A stretch of 64,000 nt of DNA from Rubellicoccus peritrichatus (GCF_033100135.1 NZ_CP136920.1:1612001-1676000), one strand, 5' to 3'; positions 1 through 8,494 are shown, counted from the first letter of the stretch. Notes: generated by a model from the letters alone, not told the origin. Program-made: numbers and translations.

Positions 1-125
1 GGAAACCTAGCATGTTTTTCCCTCATCTGCGTTATTGGCGATTTTGCTGCAACCTTTGCCTATAAGCAGTGTTAGTTCGAATGAACCTGATTACATCCAA
101 TAAAGGATCACTCAGGAGATAAGCC

Positions 126-821
126 ATGAATCGAATCCTTCTCTCCCTCCTCTCGATAATGCTGTGCTTTGGCTTCGCCCGGGCCGATGAAACCTGGATG
201 TTCATAGAGGAATATCCGTGGGTCTATTCCGGTGACCGCGATACCTGGGTTTATGCCGTAACCAATGAAGGTCAACTAATTGGTTATTACCTCGACACCG
301 AAACTTGGGAGGACATTGCCATCGGTGAAGAAGTCGAGACGAAGCAAAACGATGTGAATCGCCTCATTGATTTTCACCAGATTATGTATTGGCGAAATGA
401 TGGAGCTACTGATCTGGTTCTGGTTTTAAGTGAGGTGAGTGATGGTGTGAAGACTGAGTTTGTGCGTGTTAATTTGCCAAAATTTCCAGAAGCAAATGAA
501 AACGACCTTTATGGTGTCCGGCGTCTATTTTATGATCCTGATAACATCGAACAGTTCTATGTTTCTGAACACGGTGGCTCCAGGACACTTATTAGCCTTC
601 CCAATCCAATTGATCCCCCGGCTCCGATTGGTCCTCCACCCCAGTTTGAGCCACCGAGTCTGCCAATTGAAGGCGACCCAACAGATGAGGCAGACAGTTA
701 CTCTGAGCCAAGAGAGTTTAATACAGAGTACCCGCTCTTTGGTTACGAAAACTACGTCGTCGAAATCATTGATGCGAGCGATAACTCAGGCTTTACACTT
801 AGCCTATCGATAGGCGAGTGA
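126..821 (+). CDS. secreted aromatic-rich protein of unknown function
   Basis: A 231-residue protein with a clear Sec signal peptide: Lys/Arg-poor start, hydrophobic core at about residues 4-16, and an Ala-Arg-Ala processing site near residue 20. The mature N-terminus is rich in Trp and Tyr (WMFIEEYPWVY, then DTWVY and LIGYY), a pattern seen in short aromatic repeats of verrucomicrobial secreted proteins. The middle (about residues 160-180) is Pro-rich (DPPAPIGPPP), suggesting an extended linker. The ATG follows CAGGAGATAAGCC, a good ribosome binding site. I do not recognise a catalytic domain. It stands alone on the plus strand with a GNAT gene 60 bp downstream. Confidence 0.75.
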   Translation: MNRILLSLLSIMLCFGFARADETWMFIEEYPWVYSGDRDTWVYAVTNEGQLIGYYLDTETWEDIAIGEEVETKQNDVNRLIDFHQIMYWRNDGATDLVLVLSEVSDGVKTEFVRVNLPKFPEANENDLYGVRRLFYDPDNIEQFYVSEHGGSRTLISLPNPIDPPAPIGPPPQFEPPSLPIEGDPTDEADSYSEPREFNTEYPLFGYENYVVEIIDASDNSGFTLSLSIGE

Positions 822-881
822 TACAATTACTTGTTTAACAGACTTGTCGCCAGGGCACTATTCGTGTTGGGTAATTAAAGC

Positions 882-1370
882 ATGGATGAATCCAAAGCAC
901 TTGATGACGGGCTGCGAGTTGTTCAATATGAACCTCGACATGCTGAAGCTTTCCGAGAGCTAAACCTGGCTTGGATTCAAGAGTATTTCAAGGTGGAGGA
1001 CTTTGACCGTGAAGAGCTTTTAAATCCTGAAAAAACAGTTCTCGGTCAGGGTGGTGCCATCCTTGTTGCGGAAGAGTCGGGCATTGCCGTAGGAGTCTGC
1101 GCGCTTCTTTTTATATCTCCTGGATACTATGAAATATCAAAGATGGCCGTCCGGGAAGACCGCCGAAATTGTGGAATAGGCCGTTGCTTGTTTGATGCAG
1201 TCCTTCAGCATGCCCGTGATCTTGGTGCAAAGAAGTTATTGATCATTTCGAACACCATTATGGAGTCGGCGATTCATCTTTATCGGAAATACGGCTTTGT
1301 CGAAATACCGTTGCCCGATTCCCAGGAGTACGACCGGGCGAACATCGCGATGGAGCTTTCTTTGGTGTAG
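882..1370 (+). CDS. GNAT family N-acetyltransferase
   Basis: A 162-residue single-domain GNAT. The acetyl-CoA loop is visible as VREDRRNCGIGRCLFD (about residues 88-103), matching the family's R/Q-x-x-G-x-G/A motif. It is preceded by the strand YEISKMAV and followed by KKLLIISNT and the typical LYRKYGFVEIP ending. It would transfer an acetyl group from acetyl-CoA to an amine; the substrate cannot be read from the sequence. The family is small, cytoplasmic and often monocistronic, as here. The end is convergent with the Gly/Cys-rich protein gene on the other strand, 10 bp away. Confidence 0.88.
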   Translation: MDESKALDDGLRVVQYEPRHAEAFRELNLAWIQEYFKVEDFDREELLNPEKTVLGQGGAILVAEESGIAVGVCALLFISPGYYEISKMAVREDRRNCGIGRCLFDAVLQHARDLGAKKLLIISNTIMESAIHLYRKYGFVEIPLPDSQEYDRANIAMELSLV

Positions 1371-1380
1371 GCGGATTTAG

Positions 1381-2088
1381 CTAGTCGCCACCACCGCAGC
1401 CTCCTCCACAACTTGAGCCGCAGCTACTTCCGCAACTACTTCCACAACCACCACCGCCATGCTTTATCAGTTTACCTATGAGCCAGATTATGAGGAATAA
1501 AGCGACGACTATGGTGGCTATGTTGAACCAATCACCATTGAGGGCGTCTTCAATGAATTTGTCACATCCGCTTAAGAGGATAGTTCCAAGAAGTGCGAAG
1601 CCACTTATATAGACAGCCTTTTTTGAGACAACGAACGATTCCTTTCGATTTACTCGAATGTATTGGTTGTTCCTATTAAAGCGAAGGTCAGCGCATGGCC
1701 AGATGTCGTTGGGGGCGTCAGTGCCGAATGCGTCTTTGTAGAGCTGAAGCGTCGATTCGTATTGTTGTTTGAATCGATTACTCTCTGTCTTTCCACCTTT
1801 AGTTGGACCGTGATGGAGTTGCTTATTTAATATGCCATTGCATAATTCTCCCCAGTAAGAACGTGAATAGCATAGGTGCAAATGCCATGCCTGGTCTACA
1901 TCTTCGGAGGGTGTGACTTGCTGGCCAGTTGTGGCTGCGAGATAAACGAATTTCAGATATTCTCCATAGACTTTTTCTGCATGGCTTACTGACCATCCAT
2001 TTTCCTTTGCCAGTCGTGCTGTGAATGAAAGTTTATCATTGGGATTGGTTACTTCGAAGGACTCAAGTTTCTGCCAGAGTTGATTCAT
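1381..2088 (-). CDS. membrane protein with WHxH domain and Gly/Cys-rich tail
   Basis: A 235-residue protein. The N-terminal half resembles the glycine-rich-domain (GRDP-like) family: EDVDQAWHLHLCYSRSYW at about residues 63-80, followed by a His-Gly-Pro segment. Two hydrophobic segments follow (about 158-172 and 188-205). The end is a repetitive Gly/Ser/Cys tail, (GSSC)x3 then GGGC. Similar Gly/Cys tails close the TIGR04222 membrane proteins, so this may be a distant relative. A LLSGC lipobox-like string sits inside the first hydrophobic segment, but it is far from the N-terminus and is probably not processed. The ATG overlaps the stop of the upstream acetyltransferase (ATGA), so the two are translationally coupled. 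Function unknown. Confidence 0.8.
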   Translation of the reverse strand: MNQLWQKLESFEVTNPNDKLSFTARLAKENGWSVSHAEKVYGEYLKFVYLAATTGQQVTPSEDVDQAWHLHLCYSRSYWGELCNGILNKQLHHGPTKGGKTESNRFKQQYESTLQLYKDAFGTDAPNDIWPCADLRFNRNNQYIRVNRKESFVVSKKAVYISGFALLGTILLSGCDKFIEDALNGDWFNIATIVVALFLIIWLIGKLIKHGGGGCGSSCGSSCGSSCGGGCGGGD

Positions 2089-2555
2089 AATGCTTTTCTT
2101 GCTGTGACTCTATAAGGTGTATAGCCGCATGATTTCCAGAAGCCGTCAGCGTGTCCATTTTTAAGAAGGTAGTGAAGGTCGACATATTCTATGCCTTGAT
2201 CTGAAAACCATGCTTCAATGGATTCCAGCAGTTTACGTCCCCAGCCTTCAAGACGATGATTTGGTGGAACCCATAACATTTGAATGTAGCCAATATCGCC
2301 GATAGTAGAATTGGGGACGAATGGCGGTATGGTTGTTCCGGATATAAACCCGACCAAGGATCCATTCGTTTCTGCGACCAGAATTCGAGATGCCTGGTCT
2401 TTGAGAAATTCCTCAACTTCCTGAGTGGCTAACTCTTCTGATAGTGATGCATCCTTCAAGTAAGGGTCCTGGCTTTGTTCTCTGACATGATCCAGTAAGT
2501 CCATCAACCAAACCGCGAGTGTCTCAATGTCGTGTTTGTTGGCTTTACGGATCAT
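2085..2555 (-). CDS. GNAT family N-acetyltransferase
   Basis: A 156-residue acetyltransferase. Recognisable elements are IRKANKHDIETLAVWL at the start, ILVAETNGSLVGFISG (strands 2-3), IQMLWVPPNHRLEGWGRKLLESIE (strand 4 and the CoA loop, R-x-x-G-x-G/A type) and VDLHYLLKNGHADGFWKSCGYTP at the C-terminus. It is the first gene of a two-gene minus-strand unit and overlaps the Gly/Cys-tailed membrane protein by 4 bp, suggesting related roles, though the substrate is unknown. It is not closely similar to the other GNAT at 882-1370. Confidence 0.87.
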   Translation of the reverse strand: MIRKANKHDIETLAVWLMDLLDHVREQSQDPYLKDASLSEELATQEVEEFLKDQASRILVAETNGSLVGFISGTTIPPFVPNSTIGDIGYIQMLWVPPNHRLEGWGRKLLESIEAWFSDQGIEYVDLHYLLKNGHADGFWKSCGYTPYRVTARKAL

Positions 2556-2577
2556 ATTTAGATGAATGGAAGCAATC

Positions 2578-3615
2578 TCAAGTTTTTGCAGAAAAACTAT
2601 CCCGCCATCTTATAACAGGCGAGAACTTTACGTTTTTCCTGTTTGCAAATGACCCTGTTTGAATTGCCAGCTGGAAGGCCGCTTCAGCCATTTCTTGAAT
2701 CGGCTGGCAAACAGTGGTCAGCGACGGTGAGTGGAGCTCTGACCAGGGTATTTCATCAAAACCGGCAAAAGGAATGTCCTGGCCTAGCTTTATGCCGTTG
2801 TCCAAACTGTATTGGATTGCTCCGTAGGTTAGGACATTGGCGAGCGAAAAGAGGACCTGAGGCTTCGAGCCGTCTTGCCACATTTTCGCCATCGCTTTGT
2901 ATCCGCCATCGGGTGTGCTGGAGTCACTCTCGACGATATTCACTTTGATTTTAGATTTAACGGAATCAACCTTAGTCAGTACGCCTTCCACGCGCTGCTG
3001 AAAAGATGGATCACGAGTGGGGCCGGTAATGACACCAATTTTGCGGAAACCTTGATTGATGGCAATCTCAGTCAACTCATGCATGCAGGCTGCGTTGTCG
3101 AGTGTGACTTGCGGAATCCCCATGCGTTTAAATGAGCGATCGAAAGCTACAAGTTGTGAGCAGTTGTTTTTGGCCAAATCAATGGTTGATTTTTTCAAGG
3201 GTTCTATCGGCGAAAATACAAGGGCATCCACATTGCGTTCCAACATCATCTTCACAGTTCTTTCATATGTCTCGCCGTCTTCCCCGAAATTTCCGATAAA
3301 GGTACTATAGTCATTCTTGGATGCAATGCGTTCAAAGTAGTATGCAAACTCACTGAAGAATGGATTGGTAATGTCCGCCAGGCAGAGTCCAATCGTGTTT
3401 GTTTTACCGCAAGCCAGGGAGCGTGCGACTTTATTCGGTTGATAGCCCAGCTTTTCTGCTGTCTTTTTGACCTTTTCAATTGTTTCAGGCCGATACTTGG
3501 CATTGCCCATTTTATCATTGAGTATCAATGAAATCGTGCATGTCGAAAGTCCTAGTTCTTTCGACAGGTCCTTAAGGCCGATCTTCTTTTTAGTTATGGG
3601 CTTATTACGTTTCAT
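2578..3615 (-). CDS. LacI family transcriptional regulator
   Basis: A 345-residue regulator of standard LacI length. The N-terminal helix-turn-helix is GLKDLSKELGLSTCTISLILND (about residues 12-33), with the hinge-helix NKVARSLACGKTNTIGLC. The periplasmic-binding-like effector domain follows, including ADITNPFFSEFAYYFE and the closing segment FAGFDEIPWSELHSPSLTTVCQP. It lies divergently from the GH172/AKR/MOSC/sulfite-oxidase-like operon, and an 18-bp palindrome with a central CG sits just before that operon (3756-3773). It is therefore the probable local sugar- or sugar-acid-responsive repressor. The effector is not known. Confidence 0.93.
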   Translation of the reverse strand: MKRNKPITKKKIGLKDLSKELGLSTCTISLILNDKMGNAKYRPETIEKVKKTAEKLGYQPNKVARSLACGKTNTIGLCLADITNPFFSEFAYYFERIASKNDYSTFIGNFGEDGETYERTVKMMLERNVDALVFSPIEPLKKSTIDLAKNNCSQLVAFDRSFKRMGIPQVTLDNAACMHELTEIAINQGFRKIGVITGPTRDPSFQQRVEGVLTKVDSVKSKIKVNIVESDSSTPDGGYKAMAKMWQDGSKPQVLFSLANVLTYGAIQYSLDNGIKLGQDIPFAGFDEIPWSELHSPSLTTVCQPIQEMAEAAFQLAIQTGSFANRKNVKFSPVIRWRDSFSAKT

Positions 3616-3755
3616 TTTCCTATTTCAGGTTTAGAATGGAAGATGTGAAGGGGACTGTCGATGGTGTAAATTATATTGATTACCAATTACATAGGCAGCT
3701 GTTTTGGCTTCATTTGAATGAGAATAAGCTTATGGAAGTGAATTTTTTTATTGCT

Positions 3756-3773
3756 AATATAAGCGTTTATATT
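3756..3773. promoter_or_regulatory. candidate LacI-family operator
   Basis: AATATAAGCGTTTATATT is a near-perfect palindrome centred on CG, the architecture expected of LacI/GalR operators. It lies 6 bp before the ATG of the GH172-like gene and downstream of the divergent LacI gene, so binding would block transcription or translation initiation. A second shorter palindrome, ATAAGCTTAT, lies at about 3724-3733. Assignment is by position and symmetry only. Confidence 0.55.
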
Positions 3774-3779
3774 TTTTAG

Positions 3780-4931
3780 ATGAAGATCATGATTTTTCCA
3801 CTTCCTTACAAGACTGAATCTTTGGAATCTCATTCCATCAGTGCAGGCAATCCCACAGGAGCGCGTAGCGGTGTTGGTACTTCTCAGCAGAACCACAATG
3901 TCCCTGTTGCTGCTGGTGAGACTGTTGAACTTGCGAACATCGAGGGACCGGGAATGCTGCGATCATTCTGGCTCACCTTTGGCAATCTTTTCCACGCAGG
4001 AGCTGAGAAGAGACCGGAAATGCTTCGCAGTTATGTTTTGCGCATTTACTGGGATGGTGCCGAGTATCCTTCTGTCGAAGCGCCTCTAGGTGACTTCTTT
4101 GGCCTGGCACATGGTCGGGCTGCTCACTACTACAGTGTTTATTTGGCTGTTAACGAGGGCAAAGGCTTCAATTGTTTCTTTCCGATGCCCTTCTCGGATC
4201 ACTGCAGGATAACATTGGAGAATGACAGCCTTCGTGATGAGAAGTCCTTTTTTTATCAGATAAACTACACACTAGGAGATGAAGTGGGCGACGACACTGC
4301 ACGGTTTCACGCTTGTTTTAGGCGGGAAATCCCTGAGCCAGCAGCTCCATTTGTCATGTTGGATACCCGTGATGTCGCTGGTACCTATGTCGGGATGAAT
4401 GTGAGTGCGTTGCCTCGCAGTCCGGGACCTTGGCGCGAAGGTGATTTTCGCTTTTACATTGATGGTGAAAACAATGCGTCGATCATTGGCACCGGGTGGT
4501 CGGACTGGTTTCAGTCAGCCTGGGGAATGGGAGTGCATCAAAATCTATATGCAGGTTCCAATTATCAAGTGCCTCATCCTGAGTTTAAGGATAAATACTT
4601 TTGCTCAAGTTATCGTTTTCATGTTGCTGATCCGATCTACTTCAAGACCGGATTACGACTGGAGCATGATACCCGAGGTTTTGAGGGCTATGGGGATTGG
4701 GTCGGTGAAGATTTGAAATACCGGCAGGATGATTGGAGTAGTACCGTGTATTGGTATCAGCATCTTACAGGAAAAGTGCAATCGGAATTTCCGTCGCGAG
4801 AAGAACGAATCCGCGACATCGAGCTTAAAGACTGGGAAAAGGAACTGCTGGCGAAACTGCCATTGAGTCGTGCGGATGCTCACAGAAGTTTTCATTTGCC
4901 CGACATGTTGGGAGATGTTCCTGGGCAATAA
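3780..4931 (+). CDS. GH172 (DUF2961) family glycosidase-like protein
   Basis: A 383-residue protein of the DUF2961 family, now GH172, whose characterised members act on fructofuranosyl or arabinofuranosyl bonds. Family signatures are GPGMLRSFWLTF, YWDGAEYPSVEAPLGDFFG (about residues 90-108) and WREGDFRFYIDGE (218-230). In GH172, to my recollection, the two catalytic Glu lie 21 residues apart, in WEGD and in a GTGTEDYF-type motif. Here Glu220 is present, but the second motif reads GTGWSDWF, placing Ser241 at the second Glu position. No signal peptide is seen, so a cytoplasmic location is expected. It is the first gene of a four-gene operon. An alternative ATG at 3789 has GAAG just upstream. 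Confidence 0.85.
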   Translation: MKIMIFPLPYKTESLESHSISAGNPTGARSGVGTSQQNHNVPVAAGETVELANIEGPGMLRSFWLTFGNLFHAGAEKRPEMLRSYVLRIYWDGAEYPSVEAPLGDFFGLAHGRAAHYYSVYLAVNEGKGFNCFFPMPFSDHCRITLENDSLRDEKSFFYQINYTLGDEVGDDTARFHACFRREIPEPAAPFVMLDTRDVAGTYVGMNVSALPRSPGPWREGDFRFYIDGENNASIIGTGWSDWFQSAWGMGVHQNLYAGSNYQVPHPEFKDKYFCSSYRFHVADPIYFKTGLRLEHDTRGFEGYGDWVGEDLKYRQDDWSSTVYWYQHLTGKVQSEFPSREERIRDIELKDWEKELLAKLPLSRADAHRSFHLPDMLGDVPGQ

Positions 4932-4958
4932 TTTTGAAGTTAATTCTACACAGCAATT

Positions 4959-5924
4959 ATGAAATACAAAAAAATAGGAAACACAGGTGTTGAGGTCTCT
5001 CGCGTTGGAATCGGTGCCTGGCAAATAGGAGGCCCGGAGGGCAAGGGCGCCAGTAGTGTCGGCCATGGCTGGGGGAATGTATCAGATGATGAGTCTATCC
5101 GCTTGATACATCAAGCTGAGGAGATAGGGATTAACCTGATTGATACGGCTGATATCTATGGTGACGGCCACAGTGAATCCGTTATTGGCGAAGCTTTGCA
5201 GGGTAGGCGTGAAAACTGGATTGTAGCAACCAAAGGAGGTCTCGTCAGTAAGCAGGATGAAGTGGGACAATATATGGATGTGTCAGCCGCACACATTAGA
5301 AAAGCCTGTGAAGCCAGCCTGAAGAGGTTGAAGACAGAATATATTGATTTCTATCAATTGCATGGACCGCCTGAGGCCGAAGGTGCAGCCGAGACAATGG
5401 GTGAACTTGCCAAGTTGCGTGATGAAGGAAAAATTCGTTTTTATGGTGTGTCGGCGAATTCCGTGAAGCACATCATTATTATGCAGGAGCATGGTCCTGT
5501 GGATATCATCCAGTTGGACGCGAACATCTTTCGCGAAGAAGTTTCTGCGTTGTATTATGCTTTAAGGCAGAACATCGGGACTTTGGTTAAGTCGCCGCTG
5601 GCCTGGGGAGCGACTTTCGGAAAATATGCGACACAACGTCCTGAGTTTGCCGAAGGCGATATGCGCGTAAGACAGAATGCTGCTGACATTCAGGAACATC
5701 ATGCCAAGGGGCTGCGTTTTTCTTTTCTTTGGGAAGATACTGGGCGTTCGCCTGCGCAGGCAGTTCTGCGGGCAGTACTGGACAAGCCTGGTGTCACGGC
5801 AGTTATTCCTGGATGTCGAACAGTTAAGCACCTGATTGATAATGCTGGTGCGGCCGATGCGCCTGAGTTAAGTGCAGTCGAGCTTCGGAAGGTCTGGAAA
5901 GCAAATATGGAAATGGAAGATTAA
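4959..5924 (+). CDS. aldo/keto reductase
   Basis: A 321-residue NAD(P)H-dependent oxidoreductase with the AKR TIM-barrel. The catalytic tetrad can be read: Asp and Tyr in IDTADIYGDGHSE (about residues 61-73), Lys in WIVATKGG (87-94) and His in FYQLHGPPEAE (about 131-141). C-terminal cofactor-binding residues appear in VTAVIPGCRTVKHLIDNAG. It would interconvert a carbonyl and an alcohol, plausibly on a sugar, given the LacI and GH172 context. It starts 27 bp after the GH172-like gene and is followed 22 bp later by the MOSC gene. Confidence 0.93.
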   Translation: MKYKKIGNTGVEVSRVGIGAWQIGGPEGKGASSVGHGWGNVSDDESIRLIHQAEEIGINLIDTADIYGDGHSESVIGEALQGRRENWIVATKGGLVSKQDEVGQYMDVSAAHIRKACEASLKRLKTEYIDFYQLHGPPEAEGAAETMGELAKLRDEGKIRFYGVSANSVKHIIIMQEHGPVDIIQLDANIFREEVSALYYALRQNIGTLVKSPLAWGATFGKYATQRPEFAEGDMRVRQNAADIQEHHAKGLRFSFLWEDTGRSPAQAVLRAVLDKPGVTAVIPGCRTVKHLIDNAGAADAPELSAVELRKVWKANMEMED

Positions 5925-5946
5925 TGAGAAGCCATGGGTGCTTGTG

Positions 5947-6756
5947 ATGCATGTCGAATCCATTTGGGTTTATCCAATTAAGAGCATTGGGGCTCTTGCA
6001 TTGGATGAGGCAGAAGTTGACTCAAGAGGCTTCTGTCTGGATAGACGCTGGTTGGTTGTCGACCCTAAGGGTTGGCAACCAACTCAGGCTCTACGGCGAA
6101 CAATGTTTCGGATCAAGCCCTCGATTAGAGGAGGGGAGCTTTGGCTGCATGCGCCTGATATGCCTGATTTGATGATTCCACTCTTGAATGATAATCTGGA
6201 GTATCAGGGGAAGATCGAGACTGGGTTTCAGTGTCAGGCGACTGTCATGCCTGAGTTGTACTCGAACTGGTTCTCACGCTATCTTAATGGAGAGTATCAT
6301 CTTGTAAGGATGATGGACGATGACTTCAGGGCAGTTCGAGAGGATGCAGGACAGGAAGGTGACTCTTTGAATTTCTCCGACTTATCTGCGGTGCACTTAC
6401 TGAATCGTGGATCGATGGAGGACCTTAACTGCCGCCTGGACGAGCCTGTCAGTGAACATGCTTTTCGCCCGAATCTTGTTTTTACAAGCCAACAGGCATA
6501 TGAAGAAGATGCATGGGAGAAGGTTCGGATTGGTGATGTCTCACTCGATACCGGCATTCCATGCCCTCGTTGTCCGATGACTTTGGCACACCCGGAAACC
6601 GGAGAGTTGAACAAGTTCAAGGAACCGCTTAAGGCACTTTCCGAATATCGAAAACTGAATAATCGTCATGCGTTCTTCGGCCAATATTTCGCTGTGAGAC
6701 AGCCTGGCTGGATCAAGGTTGGAGATGAAATTCAGGTTGATTCTATTAAGCGATGA
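5947..6756 (+). CDS. MOSC domain protein (YcbX/mARC type, no ferredoxin domain)
   Basis: A 269-residue protein. The N-terminal beta-barrel begins VESIWVYPIKSIGALALDEAEV and contains DRRWLVVDPKG. The C-terminal MOSC domain carries CPRCPMTLAHPETGE (Cys206 and Cys209), matching the CxRC segment that supplies the molybdenum-cofactor thiolate in mARC and YcbX. These enzymes reduce N- or S-hydroxylated compounds. Unlike E. coli YcbX there is no C-terminal ferredoxin domain. I placed the start at the ATG at 5947 because the family begins at this point; upstream in-frame sequence overlaps the reductase gene. The stop overlaps the start of the next gene (ATGA). Confidence 0.87.
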   Translation: MHVESIWVYPIKSIGALALDEAEVDSRGFCLDRRWLVVDPKGWQPTQALRRTMFRIKPSIRGGELWLHAPDMPDLMIPLLNDNLEYQGKIETGFQCQATVMPELYSNWFSRYLNGEYHLVRMMDDDFRAVREDAGQEGDSLNFSDLSAVHLLNRGSMEDLNCRLDEPVSEHAFRPNLVFTSQQAYEEDAWEKVRIGDVSLDTGIPCPRCPMTLAHPETGELNKFKEPLKALSEYRKLNNRHAFFGQYFAVRQPGWIKVGDEIQVDSIKR

Positions 6757-7994
6757 AAAAGCATTCTCCTATTTTGCCAGTAAGTGGCCTTTCCGATGAT
6801 TTGCAGGCATTGCTAAAAGACCTGCCTTATTTTACGCCCGAAGAGACATTTGGAAATATTGGGCGTGGTGATCCAAATCCAGCAAAATTTGATGATGCGA
6901 CTAATCGTCGAGTTGGGTTGCACCGTGATACGTGGAAGTTGGAAATCGAGGCAGACAGTGAGCATCCGCGACCAGATTGTTTGCTGATGAATCCACTCTT
7001 GGAAAAGAATGGGAATGCCATTGACTATGCGCAGTTGCAAAAGATTGCCGTGAATAAGCGCATTGCTTTCCCAAAGTTGATGACTTGTTTGAATCTCCCG
7101 GAACCGCTGGGGATGGGCATGTGGGTCGGTGTGCCTTTACGGGATATTCTAATGCTGGCCGAACCATCTATTCTCGTCAGACGGGTTTTCTTTTACGGTT
7201 ATCATAATGACGATATTGAGCAGCGATTTCAGGCTTCACTAAGTATCAATCGAATCCTTGAGGATCCGCCCGGCATGCCGCCAATCATTCTATGCTATGA
7301 AGTTAATGGGATGGAGTTGACGCCAGCCCGAGGGGCTCCGGTTCGCATCATTGCACCCGAGTCTTATGGGTTTCGTTCTGTTAAGTGGTTGCAGAAGATT
7401 GTTGTGACTCATGATCATCGTGCAAATGACACGTATGCGGAATGGAACAAAGGAAAAGGTCACTGGGATTGGGGGAATGATACCGAAGCCTCTATGAAGC
7501 TTGTTGCTCGGTTTCACAAGCCACCTGATTCTATTAATGCTGGACAGCCAATTCCTCTTACCGGTATTGCCCAGGTTGGCATACATGGGCTCTCCGCAGT
7601 CGAAGTCGCAGTCGTTCCCTGGGAGAAAGAGCAGAAGGATTTCTTTAAGCTAACTCCGGAAAATGCATTATCGTGGAAAGCTCAATTATACGAAGATGCA
7701 GACTGGCAGCTGGCGACGTTATTAGAACCCTCCGAAGAATATACTCATCATCATATGCGACCAGAGCTCAAGGGACGTATATGGGGCATGGATACGAATT
7801 CTGGCCTTCCCAGCGTTTGGCCCATGCCGTTCACGCTTTGCAATTGGGCGATAGTGCTGAATTCACTGCCTGCCGGAAAATACACTTTGATATGCAGAGC
7901 TGTCAATCGTCATGGTGTTGCGCAGCCTCTGCCATTGCCCTCACCAAAGTCGGGTATGTCTGCTATCCAGAAGCATACGATTGTTGTTGAATGA
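6753..7994 (+). CDS. sulfite-oxidase-family molybdopterin oxidoreductase, cytoplasmic
   Basis: A 413-residue protein with the oxidoreductase molybdopterin-binding fold. Cys112 in KLMTCLNLPEPLGMGMWVGV corresponds to the molybdenum-ligating Cys that precedes the W-x-G-v-x-L-x-D-i-L segment. The next landmark is LTPARGAPVRIIAPESYGFRSVKWL, the typical domain-closing motif. The C-terminal part (about 245-400) resembles the Mo-co dimerisation domain. There is no heme domain, no Tat or Sec signal, and about 60 unrecognised N-terminal residues. Most family members (SorA, MsrP, SoxC) are exported, so a cytoplasmic location is unusual. It overlaps the MOSC gene by 4 bp, and both products probably use the same cofactor. 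Substrate unknown. Confidence 0.85.
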   Translation: MKKHSPILPVSGLSDDLQALLKDLPYFTPEETFGNIGRGDPNPAKFDDATNRRVGLHRDTWKLEIEADSEHPRPDCLLMNPLLEKNGNAIDYAQLQKIAVNKRIAFPKLMTCLNLPEPLGMGMWVGVPLRDILMLAEPSILVRRVFFYGYHNDDIEQRFQASLSINRILEDPPGMPPIILCYEVNGMELTPARGAPVRIIAPESYGFRSVKWLQKIVVTHDHRANDTYAEWNKGKGHWDWGNDTEASMKLVARFHKPPDSINAGQPIPLTGIAQVGIHGLSAVEVAVVPWEKEQKDFFKLTPENALSWKAQLYEDADWQLATLLEPSEEYTHHHMRPELKGRIWGMDTNSGLPSVWPMPFTLCNWAIVLNSLPAGKYTLICRAVNRHGVAQPLPLPSPKSGMSAIQKHTIVVE

Positions 7995-8037
7995 AGGTGA
8001 ATACTCAATGTCACTGATCTTTAGCAGAATCTATCTG

Positions 8038-8397
8038 CTATAAACCCACATCCGACCAGACGGCGTACTCGTTTCCGCTTGGGTCGCTGAAATGAAAACG
8101 TCGGCCACCAGGGAATGAAAATATCGGTTTGATGATGGTGCCTCCCGCAGCTGTGATTTTGGTCTGTGTTTCTTCAAGGGCCTTGCTGTAGAAAACGATC
8201 AGCGCACTTCCACTGGTGGTTGAACTGATCAAATCGGATTTGAAAAATCCTCCATCAAGGCCTTCGCCGGAGAATGCAGTGTATTCGGGGCCGTAATCAG
8301 TGAAGGACCAGTTAAAAGCGACGGAGAAGAATGCTTTGGTTGCCTCAATGTCTTTGGCGGGGAATTCAACGTAGTTTATTTTTTCATGAACATTCAT
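8038..8397 (-). CDS. VOC (glyoxalase/bleomycin-resistance fold) family protein
   Basis: A 119-residue single-domain VOC protein. It starts INYVEFPAKDIEATKAFFSVAFNWSF, typical of the glyoxalase-like family, and ends GRRFHFSDPSGNEYAVWSD, where His and Glu lie at the usual metal-ligand positions. The central part GGTIIKPIFSFPGG is the standard beta-hairpin. Proteins of this group are small, cytoplasmic and often of unassigned substrate. It faces the sulfite-oxidase-like gene; the hairpin TAGCAGA-TCTGCTA at 8022-8040 lies across its stop codon. Confidence 0.88.
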   Translation of the reverse strand: MNVHEKINYVEFPAKDIEATKAFFSVAFNWSFTDYGPEYTAFSGEGLDGGFFKSDLISSTTSGSALIVFYSKALEETQTKITAAGGTIIKPIFSFPGGRRFHFSDPSGNEYAVWSDVGL

Positions 8398-8494
8398 TTT
8401 GGCAATTCCTTTGATGTGATGATATTAATGGGATGTGATTTGGTGTCGGTTTCGAGTGATTGACTCGCGACCACTGCTGCGTTTCCTTGCTTTG

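Noticed and set aside
60-110. tRNA-like TTCGAAT sequence
   Set aside because: No acceptor stem or anticodon arm can be folded around it.
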